64,000 nt of DNA from Selenomonadales bacterium 4137-cl (GTDB taxonomy: Bacteria > Bacillota > Negativicutes > Sporomusales > UBA7701): the NCBI GenBank assembly GCA_032334055.1, contig JAUOZS010000001.1, positions 3,806,001-3,870,000 of the forward strand. Reading direction: 5' to 3'. The notes under the pieces were generated by a model, which saw only the letters and a program-made list of their open reading frames with translations, did no database searches and had not been told where the DNA came from. Both the position numbers and the translations under genes were made by a program. Positions 1-8,943 of this stretch are shown here, piece after piece (positions within the stretch are counted from its first letter, which is position 1; every line of letters starts with the position of its first letter).

Positions 1-1029
1 GCAATGATGGAGGAAATCATCGCCAGCGGCAAAGCGGATGTCGTCGAGATGGCCCGCGCCCTGCTGGCCGATCCGGAACTGCCCAGAAAAATAATGAGCA
101 ACAGGGACGAAGACATCGTCAAATGTCTGCGCTGCTTCACCTGCATGGCCGAGCGGGCGGTCACCTCCACAAGGCGTTGCGCCGTAAACCCGCTGATCGG
201 CCGGGAACTCGACGGGACGGAAATCGTTCCCGCCGCGCGGCCGTGCAAGGTTATGGTCGCGGGCGGCGGGCCGGGCGGTCTGAAAGCCGCGATTACCGCC
301 GCCAGACGGGGTCATAAGGTAATCCTCTGCGAAAAGACCGGCGAGCTCGGCGGCATCTTGAAGGGGGAACAGGCGATCCCGTTCAAATACGAAATGTACC
401 AACTGGGCGTTACACTCGGAAAGTTGGCGGCGGACGCCGGTGTCGAGGTACGTCTGAACACCGCGGTTACCAAAGAGTACGCCGAAAAGGAAAATGTCGA
501 CGCGCTGATTGTCGCGATCGGGTCCGAACCGCTCGTTCCCCCGATTCCGGGCTTGCAGGCCGAAAACGTGATTATCGTCAACGACTATTATTTGAAGAAA
601 GATATGGTCGGCGACCGGGTGGTCGTCTTGGGCGGCGGCCAGGCGGGCTGCGAAGCGGCGATTCATCTTGCCCGCGAAGGCAAGGAAGTGCATCTCGTGG
701 AAATGCGGGCGGAACTGGCCCCGGACGCGAACATCAGGCATCGGCCGATACTGCTCGGCGAAATCGACAAGCTCAAGATTCACGTCCATACGGGCTGCAA
801 GGCGACGCGGGTTACGCGGGAAGGAATCTTCTGCGCCGCGGCAAACGGCGATGAGCGTTTTGTTGCGGGCGCCACGGTGATCTGCGCGCTCGGTCAGCAA
901 GCCCGCAGAAAAGAAGCGGAAGAACTGGTCGACTGTGCGCCTTATGTAGCGCAGATCGGCGATTGTGTCCGCGCGTCCACCATAACGACCGCGATCTATC
1001 AAGGATACCACGCCGCCCTAGACATTTGA
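1..1029 (+). CDS. NADH:flavin oxidoreductase / 2-enoate reductase-type Fe-S flavoprotein, C-terminal part (5' end outside window)
   Basis: This is the C-terminal half of an old-yellow-enzyme family reductase; the reading frame is open at base 1, so the TIM barrel and true start lie upstream. The visible part has the cysteine cluster KCLRCFTCM followed by a fourth Cys in RRCAVNP, which in this family binds a [4Fe-4S] cluster. Next come two Rossmann dinucleotide-binding motifs, VAGGGPGGLKAA for FAD and VVLGGGQAGCEAA for NAD(P)H. This barrel-4Fe4S-FAD/NAD layout is that of 2-enoate reductase, 2,4-dienoyl-CoA reductase and bile-acid reductases. The substrate cannot be told from this fragment. The gene ends at a strong bidirectional hairpin shared with the convergent pyruvate carboxylase gene. 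Confidence 0.85.
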   Translation, partial: AMMEEIIASGKADVVEMARALLADPELPRKIMSNRDEDIVKCLRCFTCMAERAVTSTRRCAVNPLIGRELDGTEIVPAARPCKVMVAGGGPGGLKAAITAARRGHKVILCEKTGELGGILKGEQAIPFKYEMYQLGVTLGKLAADAGVEVRLNTAVTKEYAEKENVDALIVAIGSEPLVPPIPGLQAENVIIVNDYYLKKDMVGDRVVVLGGGQAGCEAAIHLAREGKEVHLVEMRAELAPDANIRHRPILLGEIDKLKIHVHTGCKATRVTREGIFCAAANGDERFVAGATVICALGQQARRKEAEELVDCAPYVAQIGDCVRASTITTAIYQGYHAALDI

Positions 1030-1036
1030 TGCAATA

Positions 1037-1088
1037 ACAGTGACGCCGAGGGCCCTGCTGGCAGCAGCAGGGCCCTCGGCGTCACTGT
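1037..1088. terminator. Bidirectional rho-independent terminator
   Basis: A perfect 24-bp inverted repeat (1037-1060 and 1065-1088) with a 4-base loop lies between two convergent genes. A short T run follows on the + strand, and on the - strand the stem is flanked by TTATTG. It probably ends transcripts from both sides. Confidence 0.85.
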
Positions 1089-1089
1089 T

Positions 1090-4000
1090 TTATCGCGGGA
1101 ATTTCTTCGGCTCCTCCTGGTCGGCGAGGCTGACGGGAGGACGCTCGAGGCTCAGGAGCAAATCGCCGGTTTCGATATGTTCGCCCGGCTTGACGTAAAT
1201 TTCTTTCACAAAGCCGTGTATCGGCGCCTGGATGGACGTTTCCATCTTCATGGCCTCGGTGGCGATAAGCGGGGTTCCCTTTTTCACCTTCGTCCCCTTC
1301 TCGACAAGTATCTTGACCACCGTGCCGGACATCGAGGCTCCCACCTGTTCGGGGTTGGCCGGGTCGACCTTGGTGCGTTGGGCGGCAACCGCCTTGACGC
1401 TCTTGTCGCGGACGACGATCTCCCGCAGCAGGCCGTTCAGTTCAAAGCCTACGATCCGTTCACCCGCGGCGTTGGGCGATCCGACGGCCAGCAGTTTGAT
1501 ATACAGGGTCTTGCCCTGCTCGATATCTACCCGGATCTCCTCGCCCGGCAGCATGCCGTAGAAAGCGGTGGGCGTATCCAGCAGAGATACGTCGCCGTAC
1601 TCGCGGATAAAAGACAGCCAGTCGGTGAACACCTTTGGATACAGCGCATAGGAGGAAAGGTCTTTCTCACTGACCGGGCGCTCAAGAAGCGGCTCAATCA
1701 CCTCTCGGATCTTGGCGAATTCGGCCGGGGGCAGCAGCTCGCCGGGGCGGCAGGTGATCGGCTTCCGGCCCTTCAGGACCAGCGTCTGCAGTTTGGGGGG
1801 GAAGCCCTGATAGGGCTGGCCGATCTGGCCTTCGAAAAACTCGATGACCGACTGCGGAAAACTGAGCAGTTCCCCTTTTTCGTAAATGTTCTCTTCCGTG
1901 AGGCTGTTTTCGACCATGAACAGCGCCATATCGCCGACCACCTTGGAGGATGGTGTCACCTTGATGATATCGCCGAACATATCGTTCACCCGGCGGTACA
2001 TGACCTTGACTTCCTCCCAGCGCCCTTCCAGGCCGAGGGCCTTGGCCTGCTGCTTGAAATTGCTGTACTGGCCGCCCGGCATTTCATGCTCGTAAACCTC
2101 CGGGTTCGGGAAAAACAGCTTGGAATCGAAGTCGGTATAATAGCTGCGGACATCCTCCCAATAATGGGACAGCTCGGTCAAGCCGCGAATACCGACATCC
2201 GGCTGGCGCTCGTGCCCGCTCAGGGCGTAGTAAAGGCTGTTGGCGCTCGGCTGGGAGGTTGAGCCTGCCAGCGAGGAAATGGCCACATCGACGATATCGA
2301 CCCCGGCATCGATGGCCCGGGCATAAGTATAGATGCCGTTGCCGCTGGTATCGTGGCAGTGGAGGTGCACAGGCACCGACACCGCCTCCTTGATGGCCGT
2401 CACCAGCCGGTAAGCGGCTTCCGGCTTCAGCAGGCCGGCCATGTCCTTGATGCCGAGGATGTGTGTCCCGGCCTTTTCCAGTTCCTTGGCCATCGTTACA
2501 TAATAATCGAGGTCATACTTGCTGCGCCGCGGGTCGAGGATGTCGCCGGTATAGCAAAGCGATGCTTCGGCGACTTTCCCGGCATCGCGGACGGCCTCGA
2601 TCGCCACCCGCATGCTTTCCAGCCAGTTGAGGCTGTCGAAAATCCTGAAAACATCTATCCCGGCCGCCGCCGACTGGGCGATAAAGTGACGGACGACGTT
2701 GTCGGGATAGTTGGTGTAGCCGACCGCGTTGGCGGAGCGGAGGAGCATCTGGAACAGGATGTTGGGGGTCTTCGCCCGCAGGGCCGCCAGGCGTTCCCAC
2801 GGGTCCTCGCGGAGAAACCGGTAAGCGACGTCAAAGGTGGCCCCGCCCCACATTTCCAGCGAAAACAGGTTGGGCAGCAGGCGCACCGTGGGATCGATAA
2901 CCTTGACCATATCGTACGTGCGCATGCGGGTGGCCAGCAGGGACTGATGGGCGTCGCGCAGCGTCGTGTCGGTAAGCAGCACCTTTTTCTGCTCTTTAAC
3001 CCAGGCAATCAGGCCGTCTACGCCTTTTTCCTCCAGGATCTGCTTACTGCCGGCCGGGATATCGTCGCACGGCGCCTGAGGCATGCGCGGTGTGGGAAAG
3101 ACGGGTTTTTCCCGCCGGCCGAGGCCCTCGTAACCGTTCACGATGATATTGCCGAGGTGCTTCATCACCTTGGTCGCCCGGTCCTTCGGCGGCGTGAAAA
3201 CGAAAAGCTCTGGCGAAGTATCGACGAAAGCCGTGTCGTAGGTACCGTAGAGAAACTTCTCGTGACTTATCACGTTTTTCAGGAAGGGAATATTGGTTTT
3301 GACGCCCCGGACCCGGAACTCCTCCAGGCAGCGCTTCATCTTCGCGATTGCCGCCTTGCGGGTCAGGCCCAGGGTTGATGCCTTAACCAGCAGCGAGTCG
3401 TAGTATGGCGTAATAACCGAGCCGCTGTAGGCGTTGCCGGCGTCCAGGCGCACGCCGAAGCCGCCGCCGCTGCGGTAAGTGACGATCTTGCCCGTGTCCG
3501 GCCGGAAATTGTTGGCGGCGTCTTCGGTAGTCACCCGGCACTGGATCGCATGACCGTGGCAGTGGACCGCCTCCTGCGACGGGATGCCGATCTCCTCACT
3601 GCCGAGAGGCAGGCCGTCGGCGATCAGCAACTGCGCCTGGACAATATCCCGGCCGGTGATCATCTCGGTAATCGTATGCTCAACCTGGATGCGCGGATTG
3701 ACTTCGATAAAATAGAACTTGTTATCCGGCGTAACCAGAAACTCCACCGTGCCGGCGTTTACATAGCCGACTTTTTTCATCAGCTTCACGGCCGCATCAC
3801 AGATCTCGCGGCGGAGCGAGTCCGGCAAGCCGACCGCCGGCGCCACTTCTACAAGCTTCTGATGCCGGCGCTGAACCGAGCAGTCCCGCTCGAAAAGATG
3901 AACGATATTGCCGTAGCGGTCGCCGAGAATCTGTACCTCGATGTGCTTGGGGTGAGCCAGCAGCTTCTCCAGGTAAACCTCGTCGCTGCCGAAGGCCGCT

Positions 4001-4575
4001 TTAGCCTCCGAGCGGGCCCGCTGATAGGCCTCTTCCAGCGAAGCCGCCTCGTTGACGATGCGCATTCCGCGGCCGCCACCGCCCGATACCGCCTTGATTA
4101 TCAGGGGGAAACCATGTTGCCGGGCGAAAGCTTTCACTTCCTCCAGGCCGGATACGGGGCCGTCGCTGCCGGGTATCATCGGAATACCGGCGGCCTTCGC
4201 CTGCTCGCGGGCATTTATCTTATCGCCGAACATAATCAGGTGCCGTAGCTCGGGTCCGATAAAGATCAGGTTTTCCTCGGCGCACCTTTTGGCCAGTGCG
4301 GCGTTTTCCGATAAGAAGCCATAGCCGGGATGGACGGCGTCGACATCGTTTTCCTTGGCAATCTTGATAATGCCCTCGATATCGAGATAAGCCTCGACCG
4401 GCCCTTTTCCCTCGCCGATCAAATAAGCCTCATCCGCTTTATAACGGTGGAGGGAAAGCACATCCTCCTGGGAGTATATCGCGACGGTGCGGATCCCCAG
4501 TTCATTGCAGGCCCGGAAAATCCGGATGACAATTTCACCGCGATTGGCGACCAGTACCTTTTTGATCCGGTTCAT
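1090..4575 (-). CDS. pyc: Pyruvate carboxylase (biotin-dependent, single chain)
   Basis: Carboxylates pyruvate to oxaloacetate with ATP and bicarbonate, the usual anaplerotic step in anaerobes with an incomplete TCA cycle. The 1161-residue product has the normal full length. It carries an N-terminal biotin carboxylase (KVLVANRGEI at the start, ATP-grasp loop SGGGGRGMR), a central carboxyltransferase TIM barrel beginning LLTDTTLRDAHQSL, the conserved carboxylase region, and a C-terminal biotinyl domain with EAMKM whose Lys near residue 1110 is the biotin site. The start at 4575 is chosen because AAGGAG lies about 11 bases upstream and the protein then begins MNRIKKVLVANRGEI; a longer frame back to 4644 has no family support. 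It is monocistronic with a shared terminator. Confidence 0.95.
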   Translation of the reverse strand: MNRIKKVLVANRGEIVIRIFRACNELGIRTVAIYSQEDVLSLHRYKADEAYLIGEGKGPVEAYLDIEGIIKIAKENDVDAVHPGYGFLSENAALAKRCAEENLIFIGPELRHLIMFGDKINAREQAKAAGIPMIPGSDGPVSGLEEVKAFARQHGFPLIIKAVSGGGGRGMRIVNEAASLEEAYQRARSEAKAAFGSDEVYLEKLLAHPKHIEVQILGDRYGNIVHLFERDCSVQRRHQKLVEVAPAVGLPDSLRREICDAAVKLMKKVGYVNAGTVEFLVTPDNKFYFIEVNPRIQVEHTITEMITGRDIVQAQLLIADGLPLGSEEIGIPSQEAVHCHGHAIQCRVTTEDAANNFRPDTGKIVTYRSGGGFGVRLDAGNAYSGSVITPYYDSLLVKASTLGLTRKAAIAKMKRCLEEFRVRGVKTNIPFLKNVISHEKFLYGTYDTAFVDTSPELFVFTPPKDRATKVMKHLGNIIVNGYEGLGRREKPVFPTPRMPQAPCDDIPAGSKQILEEKGVDGLIAWVKEQKKVLLTDTTLRDAHQSLLATRMRTYDMVKVIDPTVRLLPNLFSLEMWGGATFDVAYRFLREDPWERLAALRAKTPNILFQMLLRSANAVGYTNYPDNVVRHFIAQSAAAGIDVFRIFDSLNWLESMRVAIEAVRDAGKVAEASLCYTGDILDPRRSKYDLDYYVTMAKELEKAGTHILGIKDMAGLLKPEAAYRLVTAIKEAVSVPVHLHCHDTSGNGIYTYARAIDAGVDIVDVAISSLAGSTSQPSANSLYYALSGHERQPDVGIRGLTELSHYWEDVRSYYTDFDSKLFFPNPEVYEHEMPGGQYSNFKQQAKALGLEGRWEEVKVMYRRVNDMFGDIIKVTPSSKVVGDMALFMVENSLTEENIYEKGELLSFPQSVIEFFEGQIGQPYQGFPPKLQTLVLKGRKPITCRPGELLPPAEFAKIREVIEPLLERPVSEKDLSSYALYPKVFTDWLSFIREYGDVSLLDTPTAFYGMLPGEEIRVDIEQGKTLYIKLLAVGSPNAAGERIVGFELNGLLREIVVRDKSVKAVAAQRTKVDPANPEQVGASMSGTVVKILVEKGTKVKKGTPLIATEAMKMETSIQAPIHGFVKEIYVKPGEHIETGDLLLSLERPPVSLADQEEPKKFPR

Positions 4576-4634
4576 AAAAAGTCTCGCTCCTTTTTTCTCC
4601 ATCCCCATGTGTAATAATTTAACAGACAAACGAA

Positions 4635-4663
4635 AGTCTATCACAATTTATTGTTTCATTCAA
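4635..4663 (-). promoter_or_regulatory. Candidate sigma-A promoter of pyc
   Basis: On the - strand TTGAAT (4658-4663) and TAGACT (4635-4640) are 17 bp apart, 4/6 matches to each consensus hexamer, about 60 bp upstream of the pyc start. Confidence 0.4.
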
Positions 4664-4897
4664 CACTTTTGGGGCCGACCGGGCAAGTATACCAAGATAC
4701 TGTATACACGCGCCCGCATGCAAAGAACTTTTGCCTCTCGCAGGAGACAATAGTTCGGATGCCCCCGCCCGCGCTGCAGGACGGCTCATGTCCGGCTATG
4801 CTAAAGCCGCGGTGAATACCGTGGTTTAAGCGTATTTTGGGGGAAATCACCCTTAAGGGTGATAGACGATCAGCCGGGCGAGCCTTATGATAAAAAC
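4664..4897 (+). other. Gene-free leader with several small hairpins, unrecognised
   Basis: No gene is visible between pyc and the repeat-protein gene. The stretch holds a TGTATACA octamer (4700-4707), a hairpin AAGCCGCGG/CCGTGGTTT (about 4804-4828) and a perfect palindrome ATCACCCTTAAGGGTGAT (about 4846-4863). I could not match it to a riboswitch class. It may be a structured 5' leader of the downstream secreted protein. Confidence 0.3.
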
Positions 4898-4933
4898 TAC
4901 TAACAACCCATTAATTAATTAGTAAGTTGTTAG
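4898..4933 (+). promoter_or_regulatory. Inverted repeat CTAACAA-N20-TTGTTAG, candidate operator
   Basis: Arms at 4900-4906 and 4927-4933 surround an AT-rich core, 55 bp upstream of the secreted repeat protein. The extended left arm TACTAACAACCCAT recurs exactly in the - strand promoter near 60.7 kb, where it also forms an inverted repeat. The shared sequence suggests one regulator for both loci. Confidence 0.45.
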
Positions 4934-4988
4934 CTTGTGAAAAACTCCGGTCGAAATCAGCAGCTGGAAAAGTAAAAGGAGGCATACT

Positions 4989-5606
4989 GTGAAGAAGAAG
5001 TTTATGACCACTTGCCTGTACGCCCTGGTGTTCGCGCTGGTGGTGCAGGTCGCTTTCGTCGCCGGCGCCGAGGCATCGTCCCGCTACCTCGCACGCGATA
5101 CCAGCCTGAAGTATAAGCCCGGCTGGTCCGCCACCTTTAAAGGCGGTACGACGGTATATCTGGATGGCCATGGCTTTGTTACGTCGGGCGTTCTCCGCAA
5201 TGACACCTCTTTAAGCTACAAGTCCGGCTGGTCCGCCACCTTTAAGGCCGGCAGCATGGTAGGCTTTGGCGACGGCGGCTATGTCCGTTCCGGAGTGCTG
5301 CGCAACGACACCTCTTTAAGCTACAAGCCCGGCTGGTCGGCCACCTTCAGAGCCGGAAGTTCCATTTCCTTCCGCAGCGACGGCCATGTCAAAGCCGGGT
5401 ATCTAAGCCACGACACGTCGCTTAGCTACCGGTCCGGCTGGTCAGCCACCTTTGCGCGCGGACACGCCGTCTCATTCTACAATAACGGCTACGTCCGTTC
5501 CGGGGTGCTGAGAAACAATACCTCGCTAGCGTACGCGCCCGGCAAAAGCCGCACCTACCGGGCCGGACAACGCGTATCCTTCGATTCCCGGGGCTATGCG
5601 AACTAA
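4989..5606 (+). CDS. Secreted protein of five tandem 35-residue repeats
   Basis: 205 residues from a GTG start; AAAGGAGG ends 6 bases before it. Residues 1-30 are a Sec signal peptide (MKKKF, hydrophobic stretch, AGAEASS cleavage region). The mature protein is four full copies and one shorter divergent copy of a 35-residue unit with the pattern DTSLxYKxGWSATF, then a Gly/aromatic stretch ending G(Y/F)VxSGVLRN. The regular Gly/aromatic spacing suggests a repetitive beta structure, perhaps a cell-surface or envelope-binding role; I do not recognise the family. A GC-rich terminator follows, so it is probably monocistronic. The upstream inverted repeat is shared with the sucrose-synthesis promoter. 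Confidence 0.8.
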   Translation: MKKKFMTTCLYALVFALVVQVAFVAGAEASSRYLARDTSLKYKPGWSATFKGGTTVYLDGHGFVTSGVLRNDTSLSYKSGWSATFKAGSMVGFGDGGYVRSGVLRNDTSLSYKPGWSATFRAGSSISFRSDGHVKAGYLSHDTSLSYRSGWSATFARGHAVSFYNNGYVRSGVLRNNTSLAYAPGKSRTYRAGQRVSFDSRGYAN

Positions 5607-5616
5607 AAAATATTAA

Positions 5617-5650
5617 GACCGCGGCACGAAGCCGCGGCCTTTCTCCTTTT
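5617..5650 (+). terminator. Rho-independent terminator of the repeat protein
   Basis: Stem ACCGCGGC/GCCGCGGC with loop ACGAA followed by CTTTCTCCTTTT, starting 10 bases after the stop codon. Confidence 0.85.
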
Positions 5651-5757
5651 GCGGGCACAGGCTGGGAACCTCTTATTATTAAAACAGGTGTACTGACTTT
5701 AAGGCAATTGGCATTTAACAAAATCCAGTCAGCAGCCCGCACCCCGAGAAACTTTTT

Positions 5758-5794
5758 GAAGCATAAGTTTGCCGAATCGGCAAACCTATGCTTC
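5758..5794. repeat. 17-bp imperfect inverted repeat, possible terminator
   Basis: GAAGCATA-A-GTTTGCCG pairs with CGGCAAAC-C-TATGCTTC around a 3-base loop, followed on + by ATTTCTTGTTT. It has no gene directly upstream on +, so its role is unclear. It lies in the 416-bp gap before the catabolic cluster, which otherwise holds only the AT-rich palindrome. Confidence 0.4.
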
Positions 5795-5861
5795 ATTTCT
5801 TGTTTGGCAAACAAATAAAAAAAGTTCTTTGTATTAGCAGGAGAATCAGAATACGCATCAA

Positions 5862-5894
5862 ATCATATATCATATATAATATATCATATATGAT
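5862..5894 (+). promoter_or_regulatory. AT-rich palindrome upstream of the catabolic cluster, candidate GntR operator
   Basis: A 33-bp near-perfect palindrome with 9-bp perfect arms (ATCATATAT/ATATATGAT) containing TATAAT (5875-5880) as a possible -10. A closely similar sequence, including the preceding CATCAAA, sits upstream of the GntR gene at 14.3 kb. FadR-type GntR repressors commonly bind short AT-rich palindromes over promoters, so this is a plausible operator for the whole cluster. Confidence 0.55.
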
Positions 5895-6022
5895 GGCGGG
5901 TAAAACGCCATAGTTGTTACAGGTCCGTATTTCCGGCAAGAGAAAGGTGTATTGCGAGGTATCACTTAGCTGAAACTTACGTTAGGTTAATTGTAATTAT
6001 TATTCACAACGGAGGAGAAGAA

Positions 6023-7234
6023 ATGGCCAACAATCATTACAAAGAAAACGCGTGGTGGGCAAGTCCTTACAATGACCATGAGTTAGTGAGGAAAAGAATT
6101 GAAAAGGCACCGAAAGTAGAAATTCACGATGCTACGTTGCGAGATGGCGAGCAAACTCCTGGTGTGGTTTTTTCGGTAGATGATAAAATTCGGATTGCCG
6201 AAAAGTTGGACGAGGTGGGTATTGAACGCATAGAGGCGGGTATGCCGGCCGTATCCAAAGACGACTATGAAGCTATCAAGGCTATATGTAAACGTAATTT
6301 AAAGGCAAAGATATTCACTTTTGCCCGTGCAATGAGAGAGGACATCGACAAGGCGGTAGACTGCGGAGCCTATGGGGTTGTCATTGAGGTTCCGATTGGT
6401 TATCCTAAACTAAAATACCAGTTTAAATGGACATGGGAGAATGTACTTGAAAAGAGCATGGACTGCATCAACTATGCTAAGAGTCAGGGCCTTTATGCGG
6501 TCTATTTCCCATACGACACCACCCGGGCTCGGGAAGAAGATTTAGCGCATCTTCTAACTGGAATCATGAAAAACTCTCCTCCCGACTCGGTGGGGGTAGT
6601 TGACACAATGGGATGTGCCCTACCTGAAACCATTCAGTACATGGTGAAAAAGGTAAAGGCATTAACGGGCGGGCTCCCGGTGGAGGTCCATACTCATAAC
6701 GATTTCGGCATGGCGGTGGCCACTCAGTTGGCGGGTGTGGCCGCAGGCGCGGAGGTAATTCATTCCTGTGTCAACGGCCTGGGCGAGCGAACGGGCAATG
6801 CCGCCGCCGAGGAGCTGATGGTAGCTTTAAAAATTCTCTATGGAACAGACAACGATTACAAGCTGGATAAACTGATGGACCTTTGTCAACTGGTTGAGAA
6901 TATCTCCGGGGTCCGTCTGGCGGATAACAAACCAGTGGCCGGCAAAAGGAATTATACTCGCGAATCAGGCATCGGCGTCGACTTGGTCATCAAAGAGCCG
7001 CTGGCGATGTTTGCGACCGACCCAAGGTTTTTTGGCCGGGAAGGCGATATTGTTTTAGGTAAAAAGAGTGGCAAAGCGTCAATCGAATACTATTTGGACA
7101 AGCTTGGTATCCAGCTTTCCGGTACAGCTGTGGTAGAGGTGCTGAAACAGGTTAAAGACAGGGGGGCCGAGAAACGTGGCCTACTGAGCCTGGACGAATT
7201 TAAAAGTATTGTCGCGTCTTATGAAAAGGGCTGA
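6023..7234 (+). CDS. DRE-TIM metallolyase (homocitrate / 2-isopropylmalate synthase-like)
   Basis: Predicted acyl-CoA-dependent aldol condensing enzyme or lyase of the HMGL-like family. The 403 residues comprise a 30-residue N-terminal extension, then the TIM barrel with DATLRDGEQTP (36-46, metal and catalytic Arg/Asp), the metal-binding VEVHTHNDFGMAV and the family signature NGLGERTGNAAAEE. It lacks the C-terminal LeuA dimer domain, so it is not a feedback-regulated isopropylmalate synthase; a true leuA lies at 15.7 kb. Homocitrate synthase (NifV) and Re-citrate synthase belong to the same lineage and are alternatives. It is the first gene of a run with a cyclase and molybdenum hydroxylase, so a catabolic condensation or cleavage is inferred. 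GGAGGAG precedes the ATG. Confidence 0.75.
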   Translation: MANNHYKENAWWASPYNDHELVRKRIEKAPKVEIHDATLRDGEQTPGVVFSVDDKIRIAEKLDEVGIERIEAGMPAVSKDDYEAIKAICKRNLKAKIFTFARAMREDIDKAVDCGAYGVVIEVPIGYPKLKYQFKWTWENVLEKSMDCINYAKSQGLYAVYFPYDTTRAREEDLAHLLTGIMKNSPPDSVGVVDTMGCALPETIQYMVKKVKALTGGLPVEVHTHNDFGMAVATQLAGVAAGAEVIHSCVNGLGERTGNAAAEELMVALKILYGTDNDYKLDKLMDLCQLVENISGVRLADNKPVAGKRNYTRESGIGVDLVIKEPLAMFATDPRFFGREGDIVLGKKSGKASIEYYLDKLGIQLSGTAVVEVLKQVKDRGAEKRGLLSLDEFKSIVASYEKG

Positions 7235-7268
7235 CAGTCAGAAATAATATGCTAGGGAGTGGTAGTAA

Positions 7269-8033
7269 ATGAAAATTATTGACCTGAGTGTGTCACACTG
7301 CAATGATGCGACGGAGCCATTCGGGCCAAAGATAGAACACTCAGATCACTCTGCGGGCGCGCATCGTCTGGCTAAGATGGCCGGGATTGAGGCGAGCGAC
7401 TTTCCCGATACTATGGCGTTGGCCACGGATTTTATTTCCGGTTCTGCTCATGCCGGCACGCATATAGATGCTCCGTATCATTACGGGCCGTTGTGCGAGG
7501 GTCGGCCGGCAAAGACGGTGGACCAGGTGCCGTTGGAGTGGTGCTATGGACCGGGAGTGGTCCTGGATATGCGCCACAAGGAGGCCGGCGCGGAGATCAC
7601 GATCGAGGACATGAAGCATGCCCTCGGGAAGATCGGGTATGTTTTGAAACGTGGCGATATTGTACTTTTGCATACCGGCTGCGATAAGTACTGGGGAACT
7701 GATACGCCGACATATCTTGCCATGCAGTCGGGGCTTGGCATATCAGGGTTGAACTGGTTACTTGATCAGGGCATCCGCTGCATCGGGATCGATGCCTGGA
7801 CGCTGGACCGGCCGGTTAACGCGATGGTAGCCGCGTACAAGCAGACAGGGGATAAAAACGAACTGTGGCCGACCCACATCCACGGCCGCAGGAGGGAGTA
7901 TCTTCAGATCGAGAAACTGGCCAATCTGGAGATGTTGCCTCGGCCCTATGGCTTTACCATCAGCGCGTTACCGGTTAAATTACAAGGCTGTACGGCAGGC
8001 TGGTGCAGAGCCGTAGCCGTATTTGCCGATTAG
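7269..8033 (+). CDS. Cyclase-family metal-dependent hydrolase (kynurenine formamidase / isatin hydrolase-like)
   Basis: 254 residues of the bacterial cyclase fold. The signature HAGTHIDAPYH at 61-71 supplies the metal-binding His and Asp ligands; a further region GDIVLLHTG and the C-terminal LPVKLQGCTAGWCRAVA fit the family. Relatives hydrolyse amide or lactam bonds (formylkynurenine, isatin). Next to a molybdenum hydroxylase, opening of a hydroxylated N-heterocycle is a reasonable inference, but the substrate is unknown. It lies 34 bases after the aldol enzyme, with AGGGAG before the ATG, so the two are probably co-transcribed. Confidence 0.75.
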   Translation: MKIIDLSVSHCNDATEPFGPKIEHSDHSAGAHRLAKMAGIEASDFPDTMALATDFISGSAHAGTHIDAPYHYGPLCEGRPAKTVDQVPLEWCYGPGVVLDMRHKEAGAEITIEDMKHALGKIGYVLKRGDIVLLHTGCDKYWGTDTPTYLAMQSGLGISGLNWLLDQGIRCIGIDAWTLDRPVNAMVAAYKQTGDKNELWPTHIHGRRREYLQIEKLANLEMLPRPYGFTISALPVKLQGCTAGWCRAVAVFAD

Positions 8034-8069
8034 GGCTGCGGCGTAAAGACTGATGGGGGAAGGGTGTCA

Positions 8070-8939
8070 ATGAGCGGGTTTGGGTATGCCGAGCCGAGAA
8101 CTGTGAGCGAAGCGCTGTCTCTGCTGCGCGTGTATGGCGCTTCGGCGGCGGTCCTGGCGGGGGGTACTGATGTAATAAATCAGATACATCTAGGTAAACG
8201 TACCCCCACGATGGTTATCAACATAAAAAAAATTGCTGATCTGCACGGGGAAATAATCGTGCGGCCGGACGGGGTCGAGATCGGCGCCCTGGCGACTCTG
8301 ACAAAAGTCGCCGAGCATCCTGTGATACAGGAGCGGTTTGCCGCTTTAGCCGAAGCGGCGGTCAAAGTTGGGTCAAAGCAAGTTAGGAACAGAGGTACGC
8401 TGGCCGGAAATATTTGCAACGCCTCACCGGCAGCGGATACGGTGACCGGACTGCTGGTCTTTGACGCGGTCGTCAATGTTGTAACCGGCGATGAAGGCAT
8501 GCGAGCTGTTCCCCTCGAGGAGTTTATTACCGGCCCCGGGCGGACAGTGTTGAGCAATGATGAGTTGGTGGCGAACGTTTTCTTGCCGTATCTGCCCACC
8601 CAAGCAGCTTCGACCTATAGTAAGCTGTCGCGACGCGAGGGCGTAGATTTAGCTACCGTAGGGGTAGCGGTTGCTGCGACTCAAGAGGGTGGGGCAAGAA
8701 TTGCTCTCGGCGCTGTCGGTCCCAAGGCGTTCCGCGCTTCGCGGGCAGAAAACCTGTTAAAATCATTGGTGATCGCAGAAAAGACGATAAACGAGGCCAT
8801 ACGGACAATTTTGGAGGACGCGAAGCCGATTAGTGATTTGCGCGGCAGCAGGGAGTATCGGCTGGCGATGGTAGAAGCGCTGACGCGGCGAGCAATCAAC
8901 GACGTTACCGCTAAGTTAATCGGATTGAAAGAGGACTGA
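8070..8939 (+). CDS. Molybdenum hydroxylase, FAD-binding subunit (xanthine dehydrogenase / CO dehydrogenase medium chain family)
   Basis: 289 residues. Shows the FAD-binding motif LAGGTDVINQI (about 29-39) and the second flavin motif RNRGTLAGNICNASPAADT (about 104-122), followed by the CO dehydrogenase flavoprotein C-terminal domain. Passes electrons from the Fe-S subunit to an acceptor. The ATG at 8070 is preferred to the in-frame GTG at 8064 because GGGGGAAGG then has a normal spacing. The three hydroxylase subunits follow in the order FAD, 2Fe-2S, Mo with gaps of 4 and 16 bases. Confidence 0.9.
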   Translation: MSGFGYAEPRTVSEALSLLRVYGASAAVLAGGTDVINQIHLGKRTPTMVINIKKIADLHGEIIVRPDGVEIGALATLTKVAEHPVIQERFAALAEAAVKVGSKQVRNRGTLAGNICNASPAADTVTGLLVFDAVVNVVTGDEGMRAVPLEEFITGPGRTVLSNDELVANVFLPYLPTQAASTYSKLSRREGVDLATVGVAVAATQEGGARIALGAVGPKAFRASRAENLLKSLVIAEKTINEAIRTILEDAKPISDLRGSREYRLAMVEALTRRAINDVTAKLIGLKED

Positions 8940-8943
8940 TAGC

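Noticed and set aside
5862..5894. AT-rich palindrome as a replication origin or integration site
   Set aside because: No DnaA boxes, direct-repeat array, integrase or replication gene nearby; position before an operon fits an operator better.
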